Assembly (NCBI GenBank): GCA_016935885.1
Contig: JAFGQA010000448.1
Location: 1-15,741, forward strand
Direction: 5' to 3'
Origin: Phycisphaerae bacterium
Lineage (GTDB): Bacteria > Planctomycetota > Phycisphaerae > UBA1845 > UTPLA1
DNA: 15,741 bases
This document shows positions 1 to 5,442 of the stretch, piece by piece. Each line of letters starts with the position of its first letter. Position 1 is the stretch's first letter. The translations under genes and the position numbers were made by a program. The notes below the pieces were generated by a model. The model had not been told where the DNA came from. It was given only the letters and a program-made list of their open reading frames with translations, and ran no database searches.

Positions 1-87
1 ACTGTGGCACCGGCGTCTCGCCGGTGGTTTTCACGGTCAGGAACGGCGTTTCCGAACCACTGTTTTCCCTTTCACCACGGGCTGGTA
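1..87 (+). repeat. Family A MITE-like element, copy 1 (left end cut by window edge)
   Basis: This stretch matches the right 86-88 bp of the complete copy at 974-1077, including the hairpin CACCGGCG-TCT-CGCCGGTG at 8-26 and the right end CCACGGGCTG followed by N-TA. The left inverted repeat would lie just outside the window. The feoB-like reading frame runs straight through this copy, so the first 21 codons of that open frame are repeat-derived. Sequence identity is seen directly; the mobile-element interpretation is inferred from the inverted ends. Confidence 0.75.
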
Positions 88-656
88 GGGCCCACCATGC
101 AACCCCCCCATCGAACCAGGAAGCCCAAGACCCGATGGTTCGCGCAGCGGACCCTGCATGGATGGCGTACCCTCCAACGATCCACAACGGCCCGGAACAA
201 GCCCGCGAGAATATCATCGCCGCCGCTCGACTGCGAAACAGCTATCTCGGCCGGATTGGCCACGCCATCGAACCGGCCATTAAGCCGCTGGGGTACGACT
301 GGCGCATCGGTATCGGGCTGCTCTCTTCCTTCCTTGCCCGCGAGGTCTTTGTTGGCACCATGGGCATCACCTTCGCCATCGGCGAGGTCGACGAGGAATC
401 CGAGGCCTTGCGGGATAGGCTCGCCGCCGCCACCTGGCCCGACGGCCGCCCAGTCCTCACCCCATTGGTCGGCGTCGGCCTGATGGTCTTCTACGTCCTG
501 GCCTGCCAGTGCGTCAGCACCGTGGCAGTTGTCAGGAGGGAAACCAACTCATGGCGATGGCCGGCCCTCATGTTCACCTACATGACCATCCTCGCCTACG
601 TCAGCGCCCTGCTCGTCCACCAGATCGGTATCCAACTCGGACTCGGCGCCTATTAA
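24..656 (+). CDS. feoB: FeoB C-terminal fragment (ferrous iron transport protein B), probably truncated
   Basis: FeoB is the GTPase-coupled inner-membrane Fe(II) transporter, usually about 650-800 residues. Only its C-terminal membrane region is present. Recognisable blocks are LGRIGHAIEPAIKPLGYDW, IGIGLLSSFLAREVFVGTMG, LMVFYVLACQCVSTVAVVRR and the final helix around YMTILAYVSALLV. FeoB-like sequence begins near nucleotide 159 (WMAYP). Codons 1-21 from the GTG at 24 come from repeat A and the next 25 resemble no part of FeoB. The frame is open to the window edge; ATGs at 135 and 162 are alternative starts. The G domain and Gate 1 are absent here, so this cannot be a functional transporter alone. 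It is either a decayed remnant or the distal part of a gene split by a repeat. The TAA stop at 654-656 is a normal FeoB end, and repeat C begins 3 bp later. Confidence 0.8.
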   Translation: MVFTVRNGVSEPLFSLSPRAGRAHHATPPSNQEAQDPMVRAADPAWMAYPPTIHNGPEQARENIIAAARLRNSYLGRIGHAIEPAIKPLGYDWRIGIGLLSSFLAREVFVGTMGITFAIGEVDEESEALRDRLAAATWPDGRPVLTPLVGVGLMVFYVLACQCVSTVAVVRRETNSWRWPALMFTYMTILAYVSALLVHQIGIQLGLGAY

Positions 657-658
657 AG

Positions 659-784
659 CGTCGCGCGAAAACAACATGGCCGATTGTGCCGCTTGGCTTC
701 CCTGCTGGCTTGCCGTTTGGCGGACCTACCCGCAGGCAGGCGGATCAACCGTCTACGTTGTTTCTGCGCGGCTCCTTACACGTG
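659..784 (+). repeat. Family C repeat, copy 1
   Basis: This is a near-identical copy of 1080-1185. Both read CGTCGCGC then an AACATGGCCGATTGTG block, share a 48-bp identical run starting at ATGGCC, contain the core GGCTTGCCGTTTGGCGG, and end in a TTTCTGCGCGGCTCCTTAC block. Copy 1 carries an extra 20 bp (ACCTACCCGCAGGCAGGCGG) just after the core. The extra block partly repeats the core's own GGCGG end, which suggests replication slippage. Confidence 0.8.
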
Positions 785-792
785 ACGACTCA

Positions 793-894
793 ATGAAACG
801 CCCCACAAGCCCACGAATCGCCGTCGTTAATCCCGATTGTTCAGCGAAACGCCCAACAAGCCCACGGATAGCAATCCGTGGGCCCGACCGACTC
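793..894. repeat. Degenerate 51-bp direct repeat with perfect hairpin (family D copy 1)
   Basis: Two adjacent units of about 51 bp (793-843 and 844-894) begin GAAACGCCC-M-ACAAGCCCACG and then diverge. The second holds a perfect hairpin at 861-882: CCCACGGAT, loop AGCA, ATCCGTGGG. The same 22-bp hairpin plus flanks recurs in inverted orientation at 14686-14707. No U-tract follows, so it is not an obvious terminator. Confidence 0.65.
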
Positions 895-973
895 CTGAGC
901 CGTCTCTTTCCTCCTTCGATTCCCAACGGGCGGGATGGCATGGATAAGCGGAGCCGCCAACGGCGGCGGAGCT

Positions 974-1077
974 TAGCAGCCCGTGGCAAAACTGTGGCAC
1001 CGGCGTCTCGCCGGTGGTTTTCACGGTCAGGAACGGCGTTTCCGAACCGCTGCTTTCCCTTTTGCCACGGGCTGTTA
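974..1077 (+). repeat. Family A MITE-like element, copy 2 (complete, 104 bp)
   Basis: The ends are inverted repeats of about 18 bp with one mismatch: TAGCAGCCCGTGGCAAAA on the left and TTTTGCCACGGGCTGTTA on the right. The centre is the hairpin CACCGGCG-TCT-CGCCGGTG at about 1000-1018. It has no coding capacity for a transposase. Each end finishes in TA, which would suit a TA target-site duplication. It is the same length as the copy at 7369-7472. Family C copy 2 follows almost directly. Confidence 0.8.
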
Positions 1078-1079
1078 GA

Positions 1080-1185
1080 CGTCGCGCCGGAATAACATGG
1101 CCGATTGTGCCGCTTGGCTTCCCTGCTGGCTTGCCGTTTGGCGGGTCAACCGTCTACGTTGTTTCTGCGCGGCTCCTTACCCGTG
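1080..1185 (+). repeat. Family C repeat, copy 2
   Basis: This matches 659-784 over its length but lacks the 20-bp block after GGCTTGCCGTTTGGCGG. It sits 2 bp after family A copy 2, making an A+C composite at 974-1185. An ATG at 1097 opens a frame that runs into the ammonia-lyase gene, but the indel between the copies changes the frame and the peptide is not conserved beyond about 16 residues. Confidence 0.8.
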
Positions 1186-1459
1186 GGCATCCATTCCAGC
1201 CCGTTCTCACTGGCCTTTCGCCCGTGTACGCACCGCCGAGACGGCGGTGCCACAAGGGGGGCTCAGAACGCCCCCTCAGCCGAGCCGCGGGCCCCAGCCC
1301 GCGCGGCCTTGGAGATCACGCGTACATATCCGCGCAACGCGCAAACCCCGCAAACCACCGTCTCGGGAGCAAGCCGTGCTCGGCCTCGCAAGCAGGGCTA
1401 TGATTTTGTATGCTACGCCTGCAACAGTGAAGACATCGTGCAACCTGAAAGGACCTCAC
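1186..1459. other. Spacer upstream of ammonia-lyase, with GTGCCAC-type hairpin
   Basis: The stretch contains a perfect hairpin at 1231-1249 (CACCGCCG-AGA-CGGCGGTG, followed by CCAC). This is a compensated variant of the family A central hairpin. No convincing promoter was recognised. The only plausible gene-expression signal is the AAAGGA box at about 1448-1453 just before the ATG at 1460. Confidence 0.5.
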
Positions 1460-3022
1460 ATGGAAGTCTTGCTGGACGGAAACTCGCTCTCAATTGAAAG
1501 AATCGTCAAGGCGGCCCGATGCGGCACAAAGGTCGCCCTGGCGCCGGGGGCCAAGGCCAAGATGCAGGCCTCCCGCGACTATCTCGAACGTTGCGTCGCC
1601 GATGGGACCGCCATCTACGGCGTCACGACCGGAATAGGGGAATTTGCCCGAATTGGGATATCGCCGGAGCAGAGCGCCGAACTCCAGCGACGCATCATCT
1701 ACAGCCATTCCGCCGGCACGGGAGACCCGCAACCCGAAGACGTCGTTCGCGCCGCCATGATTATCCGCGCAAATGTCCTGGCCAAGGGCTATTCCGGCGT
1801 TCGCCTCTGCCTGCTCGATACCATCCTGGACATGGTCAACAAGGGCGTCGTGCCTTTCATCAACGAGAAGGGCTCCGTCGGAACCAGCGGAGATCTTTCG
1901 CCCATGTCGCAATTCGCCGAGGTCGCCATCGGCGAAGGCCGTGCCTATTACAGGGGCGAGCTGATGCCCGGCGGACAGGCCATGAAGCGCGCCGGCATCA
2001 AACCCACCGACCTGACCTACAAGGAAGGCCTCGGCCTGATCAACGGGCCGCAGATGATGGCCGCCGGCGCCGCCCTCCTCGCCTACGACGCCGAGCGCAT
2101 TCTCAAAAACGCCATGATCGCCAGCGCCATGGCACTCGACAGCCTCCGAGCCGTCGCCCGCGCGTTCGATCCACGCGTCCACCGTGCCCGTCAATATCGG
2201 GGCCAGGTCGCGGTCGCCGAAAACCTCCTGAGGTTGTTCGCCGACAGCCAGATCATGGCCAACCGAACCGGCCGCGTGCAGGACGGCTACAGCATGCGTT
2301 GCACCCCTCAGGTCATCGGGCCTTCGCTCGACACGTTGGAGCACGTCCGCGATGTCGTGCAAATCGAACTCAATGCTGCTTCCGATAACCCCCTGTTCTT
2401 CGCCGACGACGGTGAGTACTTCGCCGCCGGAAACTTCCACGGCCAGGGCATCGGCATGGTCGCCGACTTCTTGTGCATCGCCATGTCCGAGGTCGCTAAC
2501 CTATCCGAGCGCCACACAAACCGCCTCCTGAATCCGACACTCTCCGGGCTGCCCGACTTCCTCGTCGAAGGCAAAGGGCTCAACTCCGGCCTGATGGTCG
2601 CCCAATACACCGCAGCCGCCCTGGTCTCCGAGAACAAGGTCCTGTCCCATCCCGCCTCCGTGGACTCCATCAGTGTCTCCGCCGATCAGGAGGACCACGT
2701 CAGCATGGGCCCGATCGCCGTCCGCAAGTGCACGGAGATCCTGAAGAATGTCCGGACCGTCCTGGCCATCGAAATGATGTCCGCCGCCCAGGCGGTCGAG
2801 TTCCACGAGGGCCGTCGGCCCGGCAGGGGCACGGCGGTTGCCTACGACCTGATCCGAGAGAAGGTCCCGCCGCTGAAGGACGATCGTGTCTTGTATCCCG
2901 ACATCGAGGCGATTCGCAAGTTGGTCGAGGATTGCAGCATCCTCGATGCGGTCGAGGCGGAGATCGGCCCGCTGACCCTGGCGCGCGACGTCAAACTTCC
3001 AGGACCCAACATCTCCGGATGA
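1460..3022 (+). CDS. Histidine/aromatic amino acid ammonia-lyase family (MIO enzyme), HutH-like
   Basis: This 520-residue protein is the usual length for bacterial HAL/TAL enzymes, which eliminate ammonia from histidine, phenylalanine or tyrosine using a self-made MIO cofactor. Family landmarks are IYGVTTGIGEFA (Tyr53), SHSAGTGDP (about 82-90), the MIO loop GSVGTSGDLSP (triad Thr142-Ser143-Gly144), GLINGPQ, QDGYSMRCTPQV, NAASDNPLFF and SADQEDHVSMG. The His in SH and the Glu in QEDHVSM are HAL-like. However, the MIO triad is Thr-Ser-Gly rather than the common Ala-Ser-Gly, and no hutU, hutI or hutG neighbour is present. Substrate is therefore uncertain, and an aminomutase is possible. The start is ATG 1460, with AAAGGA about 7 bp upstream. 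The frame is open further upstream but that part is repeat-derived. It appears to be transcribed alone. Confidence 0.9.
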   Translation: MEVLLDGNSLSIERIVKAARCGTKVALAPGAKAKMQASRDYLERCVADGTAIYGVTTGIGEFARIGISPEQSAELQRRIIYSHSAGTGDPQPEDVVRAAMIIRANVLAKGYSGVRLCLLDTILDMVNKGVVPFINEKGSVGTSGDLSPMSQFAEVAIGEGRAYYRGELMPGGQAMKRAGIKPTDLTYKEGLGLINGPQMMAAGAALLAYDAERILKNAMIASAMALDSLRAVARAFDPRVHRARQYRGQVAVAENLLRLFADSQIMANRTGRVQDGYSMRCTPQVIGPSLDTLEHVRDVVQIELNAASDNPLFFADDGEYFAAGNFHGQGIGMVADFLCIAMSEVANLSERHTNRLLNPTLSGLPDFLVEGKGLNSGLMVAQYTAAALVSENKVLSHPASVDSISVSADQEDHVSMGPIAVRKCTEILKNVRTVLAIEMMSAAQAVEFHEGRRPGRGTAVAYDLIREKVPPLKDDRVLYPDIEAIRKLVEDCSILDAVEAEIGPLTLARDVKLPGPNISG

Positions 3023-3073
3023 ACGCCGCCGCCGCTGGCGGGCGACTTGTCTCGCAGGGACTATCTGAAAGCC

Positions 3074-3095
3074 CCTCAGCGGTCCATCGCTGAGG
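3074..3095 (+). terminator. Hairpin downstream of ammonia-lyase gene
   Basis: A perfect 8-bp stem CCTCAGCG / CGCTGAGG with loop GTCCAT lies about 50 bp after the stop. No T-run follows, so it could act as a weak or Rho-assisted terminator, or as an RNA-stabilising hairpin. Confidence 0.4.
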
Positions 3096-3113
3096 ACGAG
3101 GAACTCAACCCGG

Positions 3114-3249
3114 GTCCGTGACAGTTCAGGCGCGTGCCACTGGTAGCTTGCCTGCCAGTGTGTGGCCTCTGCGCCCACCGGAGAGACCACACGGGCGGAC
3201 GAGTCGCCCGTGGCGCGCAGAATCGAACGCCCCCGGAGGTGTCACGGAC
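3114..3249 (-). repeat. Family B inverted-repeat element, complete copy (136 bp)
   Basis: The element is bounded by perfect 10-bp inverted ends, GTCCGTGACA at 3114-3123 and TGTCACGGAC at 3240-3249. It contains two hairpins. One at 3138-3160 is CACTGGTAG, CTTGC, CTGCCAGTG with one G-T pair. One at 3190-3212 is CACGGGCGG, ACGAG, TCGCCCGTG with one G-T pair. Partial relatives lie at 5219-5313 and 15657-15741. It has no transposase and is probably a MITE-like non-autonomous element. Confidence 0.75.
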
Positions 3250-3279
3250 CCCTCCACCCATTTGCCGGGCCGCCAAGGC

Positions 3280-3308
3280 TTGACAGGCCAAGCTCAGACT
3301 GATAACAC
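3280..3308 (+). promoter_or_regulatory. Sigma70-like promoter candidate
   Basis: TTGACA at 3280-3285 matches the -35 consensus exactly, with a 17-bp spacer to TAACAC at 3303-3308. The block TTGACAGG...ACTGATAACA recurs at 10524-10550 with a spacer one base shorter, so it may be a shared promoter type. It would drive the small gene at 3433 from a leader of about 120 nt. Confidence 0.5.
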
Positions 3309-3432
3309 AGTAACGATTGAATACGTAATGTCGGTTCGTCACCGGGCCGTCCCAGTGGGAGCAGAGAGGCTGTTGTCTGGTGCATCCCGCGAGAGTGATG
3401 GTCTTGCATTTTGGCTGAAGGAGTGCATGTCG

Positions 3433-3561
3433 ATGGCAACGGATCTCTTGACGCTTGCGGAAGGCATCTTCGTCATGAAGTGGTATAGCTGGGTTGGCAT
3501 CGCGGGGATCATTGTGGTCATAATCGCCTACAAGATCTACCAGAACAAGATGATGAGTTGA
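3433..3561 (+). CDS. Small single-pass membrane protein, 42 aa
   Basis: The product begins MATDLLTLAEGIF and has one hydrophobic helix, WVGIAGIIVVIIAYKIY (about 19-35), followed by a short positive tail QNKMMS, so the C-terminus is probably cytoplasmic. AAGGAG at 3417-3422 lies 10 bp before the ATG at 3433. The in-frame ATG at 3427 is too close to it, and an ATG at 3475 would give a 28-residue version with GGAAGG upstream. A promoter-like site at 3280 and a good ribosome site support expression. The family is not recognised. The open frame extends upstream to 3118, but that part is family B repeat sequence and was not included. Confidence 0.5.
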   Translation: MATDLLTLAEGIFVMKWYSWVGIAGIIVVIIAYKIYQNKMMS

Positions 3562-3687
3562 TCGCTCTCTCGATCCCGTCCTGTTTATCAGTCAGCATCG
3601 ATTAAAAGGGGCTGGGGTCTGCGCGCTGTCCTTCGCGGCGTTGAACGCGGTGGGGTGCGCGCCATCGGCACCACGTGATCGTCAGGG

Positions 3688-4356
3688 TCACGTGTCAGTC
3701 ACGTCATGCTGGAATACATCGAGCGGGCAGCCGTCGCACCGTGCGCGGGGTCTGCAATGCCGCTTGCCCACGGCGACGAGCAAGGCATGGTACTCGTTGA
3801 ACATCCGCGTGTCGGCGGGCAAGTTATCCTCGAACAGGGATTTGAGCTCCTCGTAGCCCACGGCGCCGTCGATCAGGCCGTGGCGGCCCGCGACGCGGGC
3901 CGTGTAGGTGTCGACGACAAACGTCGGGATGTCCAACGCATACAGCAGGATGGAATCGGCCGTCTCCGGTCCGATCCCCTTGACGGCCAATAGCTCCTGA
4001 CGCAGGTCCATCGCGTGCATGGCGACGAGGCGGTCGAGATCGCCATCGTGCCGTTCCCACAACCACGTGACGAAGCCCTTCAGCCGCTGGGCCTTGACGT
4101 TGTAGTAGCCCGCGGGGCGGATGTACTCCGCCAGCTTCTCGACAGGGACATCCCGCAGGGCCGTCCAGTCCAGCAGGCCCGCGGTCCGCAGTTGGGCAAT
4201 TGCCCTCTCGACGTTTCGCCAGTTGGTGTTCTGGGTGAGGATGGCTCCGACGACGATCTCGGTGCAAGTCTGCCCCGGCCACCAGCCCTGCGGCCCATAG
4301 GCCCGATAGAGCACGTCGTAGAATTGGTGGAGCGTTTGAGCCGTCGAAGATGACAT
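3688..4356 (-). CDS. Endonuclease III-like HhH-GPD DNA glycosylase (COG2231/MagIII type)
   Basis: This protein of about 222 residues belongs to the HhH-GPD base-excision repair superfamily. ILTQNTNW (about 40-47) matches the substrate-pocket region of endonuclease III relatives. The helix-hairpin-helix is LLAVKGIGPETADSILLYAL (about 122-141), followed by the catalytic aspartate in VVDTYTARV (Asp149). Where E. coli Nth has its catalytic lysine (GVGRKTA), this protein has Glu131 in GIGPETA, as in monofunctional MagIII/COG2231 glycosylases, so AP-lyase activity is not expected. The tail has Cys201, 207 and 210 but no fourth cysteine, so a classical 4Fe-4S cluster is doubtful. ATG 4356 was chosen; a GTG at 4386 would add 10 residues. 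It is divergent from the CPBP protease gene. Confidence 0.85.
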   Translation of the reverse strand: MSSSTAQTLHQFYDVLYRAYGPQGWWPGQTCTEIVVGAILTQNTNWRNVERAIAQLRTAGLLDWTALRDVPVEKLAEYIRPAGYYNVKAQRLKGFVTWLWERHDGDLDRLVAMHAMDLRQELLAVKGIGPETADSILLYALDIPTFVVDTYTARVAGRHGLIDGAVGYEELKSLFEDNLPADTRMFNEYHALLVAVGKRHCRPRARCDGCPLDVFQHDVTDT

Positions 4357-4423
4357 CGTTTCAGTTTGCACCGACAGGGTAGACACGTTGCGGGCACCTG
4401 TGCATCGTGGTAATCATAGCGTG

Positions 4424-5212
4424 ATGGCCAAGCTCGCGAACCGGCGAAGACCTCCGAAAACGCAGACCAGGCGACCGTCGAAGAAGCGTCCATCGCTGTC
4501 GGACCGTTACTGGGACATCACGCACCGGCCGTTGCAGTGCCTGATGTTCCTGCTGCCAATGGTGCTAGCGTACGAGATCGGCATGGCCGTTTCGCACGGC
4601 AATGTGCCCGTTGACGAGCAGCCCGGCCTGGCGGCGAAACAGCTTCTGGATTGGCTCTTCAGCCTGTTCGGGGCCACAGGTGTCTATCTGCCGGGCTTCG
4701 CCCTTATCGTCGTGCTGCTTGTATGGCACATCGCGTCCCATCATCCGTGGAAGGTCTCATGGTACTCGCTGGTGGGCATGGCGAGTGAGAGCATCGTGCT
4801 GGCGGTTCCCGTTCTCCTGCTGAACGAGTTGATCGGCCGGTCCCCGCCTTTGCAGGGGGTTGCGGGCGGGCCGGCAGTCTCAGCCCTCGACAATCTGCTG
4901 CTGAGCATCGGTGCGGGGATCTACGAGGAACTGGTTTTCCGGCTGATCGTGATTTCGCTGTTGACGCTGCTCCTGATCGACATCGGGCACATGAAGCAGG
5001 TGCCTGGGGTGGCGCTGGCCGTGATCCTGTCGTCGCTGATGTTCGCGGCACATCACTACCCGCCGATCGGTGCTGATGCCTGGTCAACGAGCCGGTTCGC
5101 ATTTCAGGCGGCGGCTGGGGCGTATTTGGCGGCGGTGTTTGTGGTTCGGGGTTTCGGGTTGGCGGTCGGCTGTCATGCCGTGTACGACATCATCGCTTCC
5201 ATTCTGATGTAA
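4424..5212 (+). CDS. CPBP family intramembrane glutamic endopeptidase
   Basis: This 262-residue polytopic membrane protein has an Arg/Lys-rich cytoplasmic N-terminus (about 1-28) and several hydrophobic helices. The CPBP (Abi) signature is complete: YEELVFRL with Glu168-Glu169 and Arg173, FAAHHYPPIG with His210/211, and GCHAVYDI with His251 and Asp255. Family members include the CAAX prenyl protease Rce1 and bacterial proteins linked to processing of small peptides or to bacteriocin immunity. The substrate here cannot be told. The start is ATG 4424, with an in-frame GTG one codon before; no strong Shine-Dalgarno is visible. It is divergent from the glycosylase gene with a gap of about 67 bp that must hold both promoters. 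A family B repeat starts 7 bp after the stop. Confidence 0.85.
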   Translation: MAKLANRRRPPKTQTRRPSKKRPSLSDRYWDITHRPLQCLMFLLPMVLAYEIGMAVSHGNVPVDEQPGLAAKQLLDWLFSLFGATGVYLPGFALIVVLLVWHIASHHPWKVSWYSLVGMASESIVLAVPVLLLNELIGRSPPLQGVAGGPAVSALDNLLLSIGAGIYEELVFRLIVISLLTLLLIDIGHMKQVPGVALAVILSSLMFAAHHYPPIGADAWSTSRFAFQAAAGAYLAAVFVVRGFGLAVGCHAVYDIIASILM

Positions 5213-5218
5213 GGCTGC

Positions 5219-5313
5219 GGCTTGTCCCTCCCATGCGGTCTCTCCGGTGGGCGTATGGGGCATACACACTGGCAGGCAAGCTGCCAGTGGCACCCACGCG
5301 AACTGTCACGGAC
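5219..5313 (+). repeat. Family B element, partial copy
   Basis: This matches the part of the 3114-3249 element (in reverse) from its GGGCGG hairpin onward, including the GTCTCTCCGGTGGGCG block. It has a perfect hairpin CACTGGCAG, GCAAG, CTGCCAGTG and the terminal TGTCACGGAC at 5304-5313. The left terminal repeat and the first hairpin arm are missing or degraded. Confidence 0.7.
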
Positions 5314-5358
5314 GCACTCGGGGGCATGTTCCCGCGTGTTGCGCGGACTGCCCCCCGA

Positions 5359-5442
5359 CCAAGGTCGGGGGCTCTTGGACCAAGGTCGGGGGCTCTTGGA
5401 CCAAGGTCGGGGGCTCTTGAGCTAATGTCGGGATCTCCTGGG
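5359..5442. repeat. 21-bp tandem repeat, 3 exact copies plus one degenerate
   Basis: Three head-to-tail copies of CCAAGGTCGGGGGCTCTTGG + A lie at 5359, 5380 and 5401. A fourth diverged copy at 5422-5442 contains the stop and the last codons of the methyltransferase gene. The unit is a multiple of three and reads as PTLVQEP or equivalents on the minus strand. The exact copies lie outside the methyltransferase frame. Confidence 0.85.

Noticed and set aside
24..155. Repeat-derived N-terminus of the feoB frame as a genuine protein start
   Set aside because: Codons 1-21 are family A repeat sequence and codons 22-45 match no FeoB region; FeoB-like sequence begins at about 159.
676..1095. Open frame starting MADCAAWLPCWLAVWR, with the same opening peptide at 1097
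   Set aside because: Both ATGs lie in copies of repeat C. The 20-bp indel shifts frame after about 16 residues and the downstream peptides differ, so DNA rather than protein is conserved.
1097..1459. N-terminal 121-codon extension of the ammonia-lyase
   Set aside because: The extension is translated repeat C and spacer, lacks family similarity, and a ribosome site supports ATG 1460.
1490..2440. 316-codon minus-strand frame opposite the ammonia-lyase
   Set aside because: It is antisense to a gene with clear catalytic motifs and has the Gly/Val/Asp-rich composition of a GC-rich shadow frame.
3220..3236. TTCGATTC-like T-loop sequence inside family B (reverse strand), as a tRNA remnant
   Set aside because: The flanking bases do not form a T-stem and no acceptor or anticodon arm is present.
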